Of a stretch of 64,000 nt of DNA, positions 47,868 to 58,576 are shown one piece after another. The stretch's first letter is position 1. Each line of letters starts with the position of its first letter. The stretch comes from Molossus alvarezi (lineage: Eukaryota; Chordata; Mammalia; Chiroptera; Molossidae): NCBI GenBank assembly GCA_037176705.1, contig CM073887.1:62767001-62831000 (forward strand). Direction: 5' to 3'. The translations under genes and the position numbers were made by a program. The notes under the pieces are model-generated. The model saw nothing but the letters and a program-made list of their open reading frames with translations, did not search any database and had not been told where the DNA came from.

Positions 47868-48138
47868 TATTTATGTATGTATGTATGTATGTATGTATGT
47901 ATTTAAATCCTCACCTGAGGATGTTTTTCCATTTATCTTTAGTTAGAGTGGGAGGGAGGGAGAGAGAGAAAGAGAAACATCGATGTGAGAGAGACACATA
48001 GGCTGGCTGCCTCCTGCATGATTCCACCAGGGCCAGGGACAAACCACAACGGAGACACATGCCCTTAAACGAAATTGAACCCGCAACTCACTGGTCCATA
48101 GGCTGACGCTACAACTGCTGAGCCAAACTGGCCAGGGC
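47868..48138 (-). mobile_element. SINE, VES type A with (ATGT)n tail
   Basis: AATCCTCACCTGAGGATGTT, CATTTATCTTTAGTTAGAGT, head AAACTGGCCAGGGC. The tail side is a (TATG)n run. TSD AATGAGTAAACT on both sides. Confidence 0.88.
47873..47905 (+). repeat. (ATGT)n microsatellite
   Basis: About eight tetranucleotide units in the tail of the SINE. Confidence 0.93.
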
Positions 48139-48327
48139 AATGAGTAAACTCTTCAAAGGTTACTTGTCCAAAAGAATAAATAAAATGTAGGCACTAGGTA
48201 TTTTCTTTCATTCCAGGCCACCCTCTCAGTGCTCACCAGGCCACCCACCCAGTGCCAGCTCAATGCCTACCTACAGGGGAGGAAGTGGGGAGAATATGTG
48301 CTGACCAAACAGGAGTCTATAGTTTCT

Positions 48328-48822
48328 TTAATTAAAAAAATTTTTCTTTTCTTTATTGATTTTAGAGAGAGAGGAAAGGAGAGGGAGAGAGATAGAAATA
48401 TCAATAAGCCCTGGCCGGTATGGCTCAGCGGTTGGAGCATCAGCCTGAGGTCCAGAGAGACCCGGGGTCGGTTCCTGCTAAGGGTGTGTACCACAGTTGC
48501 AGTTGGTCCCAGGCCCTGGTTGGTTGTGCGGGTGGCAGCCACTCGATGTGTCTCTTTTGTGTCGATGTTTCTCTCTCTCTCTCTCTCTCTCCCCCCCCCC
48601 TCCCACTCTATCTGAACAAAAAATGAAAAAATGTCCTCGAGTGAGGATTAAAAAAAAAAAAAGAAAGAAATATCGGTGAGAGAGAACATCAATTGGCTGC
48701 CTCTTGCATGCCCCCCACTGGGGATTTAGCCCACAACTTGGGCATGTGCCCTGACCAGGAATCGAACCCGTAACCTCTTAGTGCATGGGTTGATGCTCAA
48801 CCACAGAGCCACACCGGCTAGG
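48328..48822 (-). mobile_element. SINE, type B, split by a VES
   Basis: Tail half at 48328-48407, head half at 48664-48822 (GCCACACCGGCTAGG). Perfect 18-bp TSD CAGGAGTCTATAGTTTCT at 48310 and 48823. Confidence 0.9.
48408..48663 (+). mobile_element. SINE, VES type A, nested in opposite orientation
   Basis: GCCCTGGCCGGTATGGCTCA to GTCCTCGAGTGAGGATTA plus A tail. Target GAAATATC on both sides. The tail stem is intact with loop GAGT. Confidence 0.9.
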
Positions 48823-48920
48823 CAGGAGTCTATAGTTTCTATAAGTCTGGGGGAAAGTCTCTCTCTCTTGCCTATTCTTCAGCAGTCTGGGAGAAAATTC
48901 TCATAAAGAGGACCAGAGCC

Positions 48921-49153
48921 GCCCTGGCCGGTTTGGCTTAGCGGTTAGAGCGTTGGCCTGCAGTCCAGAAAGACCAGGGTTTGGTTCCCGCTAAGGGCAT
49001 GTACCTCGGTTGCAGTTTGTCCTTGGCCCCAGTTCGAGTTATGGGGAGGCAGCCACTCAATGTGTCTCTTTCACATCGATGTTTCTCTCTCTCCCTCCCA
49101 CTCTAACTGAACAAAAATGAAAAATGTCCTCGGGTGAGGATTAAAAAAAAAAA
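48921..49153 (+). mobile_element. SINE, VES type A, young
   Basis: GCCCTGGCCGGTTTGGCTTA to TCCTCGGGTGAGGATTAAAA. Perfect TSD AAAGAGGACCAGAGCC at 48905 and 49154. Confidence 0.94.
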
Positions 49154-49322
49154 AAAGAGGACCAGAGCCTTGGTGAGCAGATGTGTTAGAGGCTGTGCAG
49201 CAGCAAGGACAAGCCTGGCCCGGTTGGGGTGGCAGGCAAAGGCAGGGAGCCTAGAGGCCTCAACATAGAAACAGACACTGACTTTTTACCATCCTTTCCC
49301 TGAGAGAACCAAGGTCATTAAT

Positions 49323-49510
49323 TTTTTTATTGAGTTTTTACAGTGAGAGAAGGGAGAGAGAGACAGAAACATCGATGTGAGAGAAAAACATTGATCGGCT
49401 GTCCCCCGCACAACCCCCAATGGGGACTGAGCTCGCAACCTGGGCATGTAACCTGACCGGGAATCAAATTGGAACCTCTCAGTCCATGGGATGACGCTCA
49501 ATCCACTGAG
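49323..49510 (-). mobile_element. SINE, type B variant
   Basis: TTTATTGAGTTTTTACAGTG, GAAAAACATTGATCGGCTGT, and a head ending CAATCCACTGAG, so the first ~18 bases of the head are missing. CCAAGGTCATT/CCAAGACCATT flank it. Confidence 0.75.
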
Positions 49511-49524
49511 CCAAGACCATTTTT

Positions 49525-50060
49525 GTTGTTGTTTTTTAAATGGAAAAGAAAATCCACTTTATTTCTCTTCCACCACCTCCCACATTCAACCAAATTAAGT
49601 CCTGTGGCTGCTACCTTTTTTTATTTTTAATTAATTAATTTATTTTTGTTACAGATGTTTCTTTTTCCCCCACTGATTCCCCCCTCCCCCTCCCTCTCCA
49701 CCCTGTCCCCACCTTTGTCGTCCATGTCCATTGTTCATACATACATGCATATAAGTTCTGTGGTTTATCTCCCCCCACCCCCTCTTCAGGGAATTGTCGG
49801 TCTGTACCCCACTTCCATGTCTCTGGGACTACCCCGTTCCCCAGACTGTTATATTCATTATATTCCACAAATAAGTGAGATCATGTGATATTTGTCTTTC
49901 TCTGCTTGGCTTGTTTCACTTAGGATAATACTTTTCAGGTCCCTCCATGTCGTCTCAAAGGATAAGAGATCTTTCTTTCATATAGCTGCATAGTACTACA
50001 TTGTGTATATGTACCACAGATTTTTTTATCCATTTGTCTGCTGATGGACATTTGGGCTGT
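49525..50060 (-). mobile_element. 5'-truncated L1 3' end with candidate 3' transduction
   Basis: 49622-50060 is the reverse of a bat L1 ORF2 end/3' UTR (GTGTATATGTACCACAG, CATTTGTCTGCTGATGGACA; G-rich tract and AACATCTGTAAC). Its A-rich tail is 49617-49652. Beyond it lie about 75 bp of unrelated sequence (49541-49616) with AATAAA on the - strand at 49563-49558, then a second A tail. AACAACAACAA occurs at both ends, fitting insertion into the (AAC)n tail of the SINE at 50071-50326. Confidence 0.75.
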
Positions 50061-50070
50061 TGTTGTTGTT

Positions 50071-50326
50071 AATCCTCACTGGAGGATATTTTTCCATTGA
50101 TTTTTAGATAGAGTGGAAGGGGGAGAGGGAGGGAGGGGGAGAGAGAGAGAGAGAGAAACATTGATGTGAGAGAGACACATCAATTGGTTGCCTCCTGCAC
50201 AACCCAGACCAGGGCCAGGGATCATCAAACCTACAACCCAGGTATGTTCCCTTCACTGGGAACCGAACCCAAGACCCTTTGGTCCGTGAACTGATACTCT
50301 AACTGCTGAGCCGAACCAGCCAGGGC
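50071..50326 (-). mobile_element. SINE, VES type A, hosting the L1 in its tail
   Basis: AATCCTCACTGGAGGATATT, CATTGATTTTTAGATAGAGT, head CGAACCAGCCAGGGC. CCAAGACCATTT at 49511-49522 and 50328-50339 is the TSD enclosing both the SINE and the L1. Confidence 0.85.
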
Positions 50327-50339
50327 ACCAAGACCATTT

Positions 50340-51170
50340 CAATTCAAATGAATTATGTTGTCCAAGAATCTTAGGAAGCAATGATGGAGGGGGCACTTTG
50401 CTGTGTGCACTTCAACTGCCACTGTCATTGAGTGACTCTGGAGGGCTTTAACTTTTGGGCTGAGTATTCTTCTCACTGGGGTATTAACTAGCTCTCATTT
50501 TTCATTGTCAGTGGGCACTCTTCCTTGTCCAAGACTACAACACCAACAGGCGGTGTCTGCAGGCTGGCACCTATCAGGCCCTATTTTTTCTACCATTGAG
50601 GCCCTGCTTTCCTTGCTGCCTGTGTAGTAACCTGGCTCAGCTCCCATTTTCCTATTTGGTTGTGAATGTCACTTAGCCAGTTTGCCCAGATGATTTCTCA
50701 GACCCATGAAGGGACACACCTTGATGCAGAAAGATGTAATCGCTACTACCACTGTGGAAAGGAAAGCCCATCTTTGGTATGGGTCACGTATTTTTATGTC
50801 AGAAGCTGTGCTCATGTCATCCATTTTGGTGGGGCATTTCACTCCCTTTGACAAATGACTATTTGCCTTGGATTCTTTGAGGATACAATTTTCCAGCCAA
50901 ATGGGACACCTGCTTATGCTTAAGATTTCAGTATTCATGGACATACCTTATTCCAACATCTTTGCCTCCAGTCAATCGATAGCTTTTTCCAGAGAATCAA
51001 AGAAATTCTGTGCATTCCTAAAATAAAAAAGTAAGATGTAGTTATATGTTCTGACATTTCCAGGGATCAGTTCGGAAATTACACAGAATAACCCTGAAAT
51101 TACCTCAATTCATTTGCAATCTTCCTTTGACAGAGTTAATTTAGGTGGTCTTGACCTGGGTCAGGGCCCC
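50340..51170. other. Intergenic unique stretch
   Basis: No recognised features. Ordinary AT/GC mix, no long frame. Confidence 0.5.
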
Positions 51171-51198
51171 CATTTGCCCTTTTTATTTATTTTCTTTC

Positions 51199-51454
51199 TT
51201 TCTTTTTTTTTTTTTAATCCTCATCCGAGGACATTTTTCCATTTTTTGTACAGACAGAGTGGGAGGGAGAGAGAGGAAGAGAGAGAGAGGGAAACATCGA
51301 TGTGAAAGGGACACATCGAGTGGCTGCCACCCGCACGACCAACCAGGGCCGGGGACAAACTGCAACCGAGGTACACGCCCTTAGCGGGAACCGAACCCGG
51401 GTCTCTCCGGACCGCAGGCAGACGCTCTAACCGCTGAGCCAAACCGGCCAGGGC
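51199..51454 (-). mobile_element. SINE, VES type A, young, nested
   Basis: AATCCTCATCCGAGGACATT, TTTTTTGTACAGACAG linker, head AAACCGGCCAGGGC. ATTTTCTTT flanks it. It lies in the tail of the type B copy to its right. Confidence 0.92.
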
Positions 51455-51643
51455 TATTTTCTTTATTGATTTGAGAGAGGAAAAGAGAGAGAGAGAGAGA
51501 AACATTGATGAGAGAGAACACCGATTGGCTGCCTCCTGCATGCCCCACAACAGGGACCAGGCCCACAACCTGGGAATTGAACCAGCGACCTCTTGGTGCA
51601 TTGCATTGGTCGATGCTCAACCATTGAGCCACACAGGCCAGGC
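51455..51643 (-). mobile_element. SINE, type B
   Basis: TTTATTGATTTGAGAGAGGA to GCCACACAGGCCAGGC. The outer TSD CCCATTTGCCCTTT/CCCACTTGCCCTTT encloses both SINEs. Confidence 0.87.
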
Positions 51644-51645
51644 TC

Positions 51646-53030
51646 CCACTTGCCCTTTCTTCTTGAGTTTGGACTAGACCTGTATCCAGAACCTTCCCAC
51701 AGCTTGCTTAAGAGAGAGATAAGGCACATGGAGTTGTAGGTTCTCAACAAGGCACTACTTTGCACAAGGACTCAAGGGCACAGGTTCCCTTTCTCCCCTT
51801 TCCTGCACATAGGCCCAAAGTGATATTAAGACAATGCAAGCTTAGGATCCAGCCATGAAATAGCAGTGGGATATAAACAAGGCACATTGCCCTCTCGATC
51901 TTTCAGTTTCTCCTGTATAAAATGAAGGGGTTGGACAATGACCTGCCCTTTGATCTCGGTTCAATTCAATAACTATAAAAGTACAAGGATTACTTAAATG
52001 AATAAGGCTGGGTTCCTGCTCTCAGAAAGCATCCTGGTTAGTCACTGGAATGAAAGGAAAAGCTCCTGAGGCCTTCTGTGCTCACTTTGAGCTCACAATC
52101 CTCATTGCAACCTTTAGAGGCCAGTGTTCTCACTTCTGATATAGTTGAGGAAAGTAACTGGCTAGAGAGTGTCAGATGTGGGTCAACCCCAGTTCTGCCA
52201 GTTACCAAAGGCCAGGTGTTTATTGTCCACTCAGGCTGTCTCAGACACTTGCAAAATGTGGTGCTACACCAGAGGTACAAGCAAGATGCTTTGGGAACAC
52301 GTTGCCTTCATGTTTCCAGTGGCTTACTTCCCTAGCCAAGGACACTGTTGGCCTTGCCACTTGGGTTCAGGCTCAGCTGACTCAGGGAGTCAGGCCCCAC
52401 AGGGCTCCCTGCCAACCTCCCATCCCTGAGACTCTCAGATTTTATTCTTTACTTTTCATACAGGAATGTCAGCCCATTTGTAACAATAACAATAATCCTT
52501 TCCATACTAATACACTCATTGCTTGGTGGTTTACAAAACACTTTCACATCCATTATCTAATTTAATCACTTCCTTCTCTACATTCCTACAACATTTTCTT
52601 GGTATCATTTTAGTGTAACATTCTGCCTTGCCTAACAGGCCTATTTTCCTTTGTTGTGTTCATCTTGGCTCAAAAGTGCTGTCCCATAATCAAGGTATCT
52701 CGGTATCTTGCATACTTCTGTGCACAAACGGGGTGTGTGTGTGTGTGTAAAAGTTTGCCATATTAAATCCTCACATACAGTGTTGTGGGTTTTTTTTCAT
52801 CGCTGCCTTCTTCACTCCTTATTTTCAGTGGACAGTTGGTTCCCTACCAAGAGCAAAGCTGGGTTCTCCGCGGTGAAATCAGGCAAGGAGTTCAAACCAA
52901 CTGGGGGAAGACAGAGGCAAAGGCCTCTAACACCTGGTAGGCTATGGTACCTGCTACAGCAGAGTTTGAGTGACTGATTAGTTTTGTCTGGGGGGAGAGT
53001 GGTGGAAAGCAAAAATGCTTCTTGGAAAGA
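51646..53030. other. Upstream region of the GATAD2A island, SINE-free
   Basis: Possible MIR-like patches near 51895-51960 (CCTGTATAAAATGAAGGGGT) and 52095-52240. No gene recognised. Confidence 0.45.
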
Positions 53031-53830
53031 CTCTACCCTTGGGAAAGAGTAGAGAGCTGCACGTAAAAATTCCCTTCTGAAAAAGAGAAAAAGGGCTAAA
53101 AGGGTAGCGTTTCCTAAAAGGAAGTATAACTCCCCACAATTACCTAGGGGAGAAGAGTCAAATGGTCACAGTTCTTAGGAAAATGGGAACCTTTCCTGTA
53201 ACACTCAGATACTGCTTAGAAAAAGCTCTGGGAGCACAGCACTGGCATTTCTTTAGTAAAAGGAGTGAGGAGGCACTGATCTGCAATTCCTGTTTTTAGA
53301 GAGCAATTGTGCCCGAGGTTCCAAATTTCTCCTGTTTGGGGGAGGGACATAAAAGTTAGGAATTTCCCATTATCTTCAAATAGGAAGGCTAGGGGCACAA
53401 AGCCCCCAATGCTCCTCAATGGAGGAAGAGGGCCAGTGGCCCCCAATAATGCTCAGAAGAGGAAGGGTATGCTCCCCAAATACTACTCGGGAAAAGCAGT
53501 AAATTTGGGGCCCTGAATTCTCAAAGTTCTTAGTAAAGGGAGCAGGAGCCCGAGCCCCCTCAAGTTTTCTTAGAAAAGAGAAATGGGGTTCTGAATCTAC
53601 AAAATTAGCCTTATCCTGGCAATTCTCCTGAGAAAAGCGGACAGGGCAAGAACTTCTAAGATTCTGATAAGAGGGGCCAAGGGCAAGATTTCTGAAGATT
53701 CTCCTCAGAACTGGGGCCAGGCAAAGAATCCCTAAGATTCTCCTCAGAACAGGGGCCCGGGGCAAGTATCCTCAAGATTCTCCTCGGAAGAGGGTCGGAC
53801 TCAAAAGTCTGGTCGGAAAAGAGCACAGAG
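53030..53830 (-). repeat. Degenerate purine-rich array upstream of the island
   Basis: AAGATTCTCCTC recurs at 53695, 53733 and 53773 (about 39 bp apart). Looser copies such as GCTCCTCAATGGAGGAAGAG and AATTCTCCTGAGAAAAGCGG lie further left. Read on the - strand the core is TTCTGAGGAGAA. Confidence 0.7.
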
Positions 53831-53849
53831 GGCAATGAATCCATCCACG

Positions 53850-54790
53850 AGAGCAAGGCGGGGCCACAGCTCACCCAGTCTTCGCAGAGCGCGCTTTACG
53901 CGACCCCGCCCACCACCCGGCGTACACGCTCCACGCCCGCCCGACCCAGGCTGCCTCCAGTGCATTGTGGGTGGGGCGCCCCTGCTGAGCACTGCGGGGA
54001 ACCCCCTGCCCAGGCAGTTGTTGGCCGCCCTGAGCCCGAGTCGAACCGCCTTCCAGGGTCCGAGCGAGCAGGCTACGGATTGACGCGTCTCCCAGACCCT
54101 GCCCTTCCCGGTGTTCCCACCCCTAAGTATAAGTCCCATCCCCACAGGGCTCTGACTGGACCTGAGGCCCGCTTCACTTTACCATTGGTAGGCCACTTGT
54201 CAGTTACTCCATGCCACCTCCTCATGCCCGCCCAGGCCGCCGGCGCAATCACGAGAGCGAGCCGGCCCGTGCGCTCATTGGCCACCGGGTGCTGTCCGTC
54301 GTGAGACTGGACACGCCCCCTGTGGGGCGCGGATCCAAGGAGTCCGGCCCGGATCTTATTGGCCTGCGGCGCCGCCACTCGGCGAGACGAGCTTCAACCC
54401 GGAAGTGTGCGAGGCGAAATCTGCCTAGCAACCGAGGAAGCCGGGCTGGAAAGCGGGCAATTTCAGTGTGAGACAGAGCGGCGAGACCGAGCCCCGGCTC
54501 CGAGCGCAACACTGCGGCTCCTCCCGCCCGGGGTCAGCGCCCCGGCGCGCGCACGCGCACCCGCGCCGTCCTCGCAGTCGGTCGGTCCGCCGTCCGTCGT
54601 TCTGTCGCTGCCGCCACCGCGGGCGCCACCTGAGGGAGTTGCCGCCACAGGACCCGAGCGGACTGGACCTAACCCCGCCGCCCGAAGTCGCCGGGGACTC
54701 AGCAGTTGTCCGTGGAGGCGCCGAGCAACTTCGGTGAGTGAGGGGCCAGCGCCGCTGGTGGTGGGGCACCGGCTTCCGGTGCCCGGGGCT
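53850..54790 (+). promoter_or_regulatory. GATAD2A: CpG island, probable GATAD2A promoter
   Basis: Dense CpG with features of a broad TATA-less promoter: inverted CCAAT boxes (ATTGG near 54277 and 54358), GC boxes (ACACGCCCCC near 54312), an ETS/GABPA-type CCGGAAGTG near 54399, an RFX/X-box-like CTGCCTAGCAAC near 54421 and an NRF1-like CGCGCGCACGCGC near 54545. The gene assignment comes from the human order MAU2 then GATAD2A, same strand. No protein-coding evidence lies in the window. Confidence 0.72.
54440..54733 (+). other. GATAD2A: Candidate GATAD2A non-coding exon 1
   Basis: GC-rich leader following the ETS and X-box motifs. It ends GAGCAACTTCG before a consensus donor GTGAGTG at 54734. 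No initiator ATG in good context opens a long frame, consistent with a 5' UTR exon. GATAD2A encodes the p66-alpha subunit of the NuRD deacetylase. The start is approximate. Confidence 0.6.
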
Positions 54791-55880
54791 TCTCTGGGGC
54801 TTCCGCTTCTCCGAGGGGACCGCCTCCAGTGCGTGGACCCCCTTGTCTGTGGGGACCCGCTTCTGTGAGGGAATCCCCCACTTTTGTGGGAGACCGCCGC
54901 CTCTGTGAGGGATCCCCCTTCACTGAGGGACCCTACGTCTGTGAGAGACCCCACTTTTCTGTGGGGTCCCGCCTCTCTGTCAGACTTCCATTTTTCTGAG
55001 GGGAGACCCCTTCTGTGATGGACCGTCCACTTTTCTGAAGGACCTTGCTTCTCTTAGGTCAACCCCCCGCTTTTGGGACCACCTGTCTCCCTAGGGCTCC
55101 TCCGCTTCCCTGAGAGATCCCGCTTCCCCCAGGAGACACACTTGCTTCTAGGGGACCCTCCACCTCACTTCTCTGGTAGACCCCCACCTTTCAGAGGACA
55201 CCTTCCTGTTTCTCCATGGATCCTCCTGCCCACATTCTCTGAGAAAATCCCAGCTTCTCTGAGCTGTTGTCCCACTTTTCTAAGGTGTCTCCCAGTTTTC
55301 ATAGGTCGCCTTTTCCTCTACTTTTCTGAGATGCTTCCCCTGTTTTTCTGTCCCCATTTGTGTGGGTGACTTCCTTCTACCAAGTAGCCGTCAACTGATC
55401 TGAGGTGTTCCTGCTTCTGTCAGAATCCTTCCTGGAGGTGTTTCCTACTTTTCTGAGCTGTCCCCACTTTTGATGGGACACCCTGCTTTTTGATGAGTAC
55501 CTTCACTTTCCAGAGGTCCTCCATTACTCTGAAATGCCCATACATCTGACTGGATTCTTAGTTTTCTGAGAAAAAGTTCCTCACTTTTCCAAAATTATTT
55601 TCCATTTATTTTGGGTTCCCTACTAATCTATGGATGCTGCAATGTTTGGAGGGGGTCTCTGGCTTCTCCCCCTAGTATGAGATGTCTCACTCCTATGGGC
55701 TCTTCCTGTGTCTGAAGTGTGACTCCACTTTTCTAAGATATCTTCTCTTCTGATGGGAAACATGGTAGATTTCTTCACTTCTCTGAGGGGTCCTTTTGCA
55801 TTCCGAGGGGTTCCCCTCCTATTTGCCTGAGGACATGTCCCCTTTCCTGAGGTTTCCCTCCTGATTCTCTCTTTTTTAAA
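54760..55880 (+). repeat. Degenerate pyrimidine-rich array downstream of the island
   Basis: Some 30 loose units of about 25-40 bp with core CACTTTTCTGAGGGGACCCC: for example TTCTGTGAGGGAATCCCCCA, CCATTTTTCTGAGGGGAGAC, TCCACTTTTCTGAAGGACCT, CTTCACTTCTCTGAGGGGTC. It begins about 25 bp after the exon 1 donor. Confidence 0.75.
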
Positions 55881-55940
55881 AAAAATTATTTGTTTTTTCA
55901 TTATTATTATTTTTTATTGTCTTTTCCCTCCTGAGTCTTT

Positions 55941-56185
55941 TTTTTTTTTTTTTTATCCTCACCCGAGGACATTTTTCCATTTTTTTGTTCAGGTAGAGTG
56001 GGAGGGAGAGAGAGAGAGAGAGAAACATCGACGTGAAAGGGACACATCGAGTGGCTGCCACCCGCACAACCAACCAGGGCTGGGGACAAACTGCAACCGA
56101 GGTACATGCCCTTAGCGGGAACCGAACCCGGGTCTCTCAGGACCGCAGGCCGACGCTCTAACCGCTGAGCCAAACCGGCCAGGGC
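55941..56185 (-). mobile_element. SINE, VES type A, young
   Basis: ATCCTCACCCGAGGACATTT, TTTTTTTGTTCAGGTAG linker, head AAACCGGCCAGGGC. TSD CCCTCCTGAGTCTTT at 55926 and 56185. Confidence 0.94.
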
Positions 56186-57643
56186 CCTCCTGAGTCTTTA
56201 AGGGAGAAACTTTCCCCTAATTTCTTGGAACTTTAAGATTCCCTTATTTCTGTTTGTGGCACCCACTCCCCTCCATTCTGAAAGGAGAAATGTGCCTTCC
56301 CTTCAGTCTTCTTTCTTGCCAGATTAGGCGTCTTCTCAGAACTTTTACCTTAGCTTCCAGGGACCTGAGAGATTTTGACTGGAAGGGAAATCGGAAGACA
56401 GCGAGGCAAAAAACAAAACAAAACACCACTATTTTCTTGTCTTTTAAGACCTGCTAGATTTGGGAGAGCAGGAGCTGTTTCCAGATGACCACCTTGGTTA
56501 CTCTGTTTTTGAGCCTTGGGGCCACTACTGTGTTGTCAGGCCAGTATAAAGGCAGGAGGGACAGGGCTGGAACATTGTTTGCCCATTATCACACTGTCAA
56601 GCTGTGGGACTAATCCACTTCCTGTCCCATGCCTTAGTCCTCCCTTTGCACAGTGTAACTCACCCCCACCCTCCCAACAAAGTGGGACAGAGGAATGCTC
56701 CTTCATGTCTTTCTGAGGCATTTTCTCTCCCTAGGCCCTCTTATTTACCCCTTGATCTCTAGAGGCTTCTCAGTTTGTGGGCCTCTCTGGTTTAAAAGGC
56801 GAGGCAAGAAGCAGGAAATGGGTCACCTTAGATCCAGGAAGGGTGGAAGGGAGGCAAGGGACAGGGGTTTTGACTTCATTTCTCTAAGTTTTAGGTGATT
56901 TCAGCCTGGCCAAAGGAAGTTTTTACGTGGCTTTACAAATCTTGTGTACTTTTTTTTAAATGGCCCACCTTAGATTCTAAGTTCACTCCAGTGGCTAATT
57001 TTATCTGTTTTGCCAAACGGCAGAGAGCTCTCTGGAGTCTAAGTAGATGAATGCTGGCATTGAGAGATGGTCCAAAGGACAGGAATGAACTCAATTTGAA
57101 ACCTGAGTAACTTGTAACCACTTTGTGTCCATGCACAAGTTTCAGGCTAAAAAGGTAGAAAGAACGTTCCTGAAGTAGAATTTTGAAATATAGGCTGAAC
57201 TCCTGTTAGGTTTAGCATTTCAATGAGTTCTACCCTCTGACTCTGCTATAACTGCAATTCACTTTACAGTTTGACTTAAGGCTGTCTCTCTCCTGTTCAT
57301 TTCTATCTGGGTCTGGCTTAATTTGAGTCCTTTGTGAAGACTCCTGCCGAGGCTATAATTTGAGTTCTAAATCTGTCGGTGGACCATGTGGACACAAGTT
57401 TCAACTCGAGCTATTTTCTTCTGTGGAGAAGTGCTTGGCGAGTTTCCTGGGCCCTCTGTTCCTGGGGTAGTCAAGTCCAGGCAAGAAGCTGCTGCAGACC
57501 TGGTTGCTCTTCTATTGCCTCTTCCTGGTCAGCTGTAGGCACTGCCCTGAATGGCAGGGGAAAGATGATGGGAAAGATGATGATCAGGGTTTAGAGTGTC
57601 CTTAGACAGGGCAGAGAAGTGCTGACACGTATTTATTATTTTA

Positions 57644-57859
57644 TTTATTTATTTAAATATGTTTTTATTGGTTTTTGAGAGAGGAAGGGAGAGAGCGATT
57701 GAAACATCTGTGTGAGAGAGAAACATTGATCAGCTGTCTCCTGCACACCCCTACTGGAAATCAAACCTGAAACCCGGGCATGTGCCCTGACTGGGAATCA
57801 AACCAGGACCTCTCAGTCCATGGGATGATGCTCAATCCACTGAGCTATACCAGCCAGGC
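57644..57859 (-). mobile_element. SINE, type B variant
   Basis: TTTTTATTGGTTTTTGAGAG to AGCTATACCAGCCAGGC. TSD CGTATTTATTATTTTA on both sides. Confidence 0.85.
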
Positions 57860-57934
57860 CGTATTTATTATTTTAAGTTAAACCCACAAGACCAGCAAGA
57901 TAGGGTGTTAGAAAGGGAAGGGGAGCTTTGAAGT

Positions 57935-58180
57935 CAGAAGGGCCTGATTCAGATTCTGGGTTTGTCTTTCCTAGTTGTGTGGCCTTGGACAAGTTACGGC
58001 ACAAAATTAGCATGTTACTAAATATTTGAGGGGTCACATCTCTGTGAACATGTGTAAAGATGCTTACAGATGGGAAGTGCTTCCTAGGTGTATGAATGGT
58101 ATGAATGAATATGAAATAATGAACGGGCGGACAGTACAGTGCCTTGCACATGGTTGGTGTGCAATAAAGATTGGTTGTTG
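57935..58180 (+). repeat. MIR, nearly complete
   Basis: CCTGATTCAGATTCTGGG, TAGTTGTGTGGCCTTGGACA, GTACAGTGCCTTGCACATGG and GTGCAATAAAGATTGGTTGT follow the MIR consensus in order. Confidence 0.75.
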
Positions 58181-58322
58181 TGCTCAGGAGATTAGGGAGT
58201 ATATTTCCTATACTCCCAGGCCAGGAAACACTTGACATTCTGCCAAGGTTAAATGTGCCCAAAGAGAAACAAAGTTGATATTTCTCTTGCAAAGCCCACT
58301 GCCCCTCTGGGTCTTGTAGAAT

Positions 58323-58576
58323 TTTTTTTTTTAATCCTCACCTGAGGATATTTTTCTTTTTATCTTCAGACAGAATGGGAGGGGGAGAGAGGAAGAGAAA
58401 GGGGGAGAGAGAGAGAAACATTGACCTGTGAGGGACACATTGATTTGGTTGCCTCCCTCACGACTCCAGCCAAGGCCGGGGAAGAACCTCAACCGAGATG
58501 CCCTTGGCTGGAATCGAACCCAAGACTCATTGGTTCATGGGCTGATGCTCTACCGCTGAGCCAAACTGGCCAGGGC
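58323..58576 (-). mobile_element. SINE, VES type A
   Basis: AATCCTCACCTGAGGATATT, TTATCTTCAGACAGAATGGG, head AAACTGGCCAGGGC. TSD TCTTGTAGAATTTTT on both sides. Confidence 0.93.

Noticed and set aside
54359..54954. 163-169 codon frames on both strands in the CpG island
   Set aside because: Arg/Pro/Ala-rich frames are normal in GC-rich islands. The + frame crosses the exon 1 donor.
57935..58235. Possible ortholog of a GATAD2A intronic microRNA (human MIR640 lies in this gene)
   Set aside because: The sequence is an ordinary MIR repeat. No stem-loop of miRNA size stands out and I cannot align it from memory.
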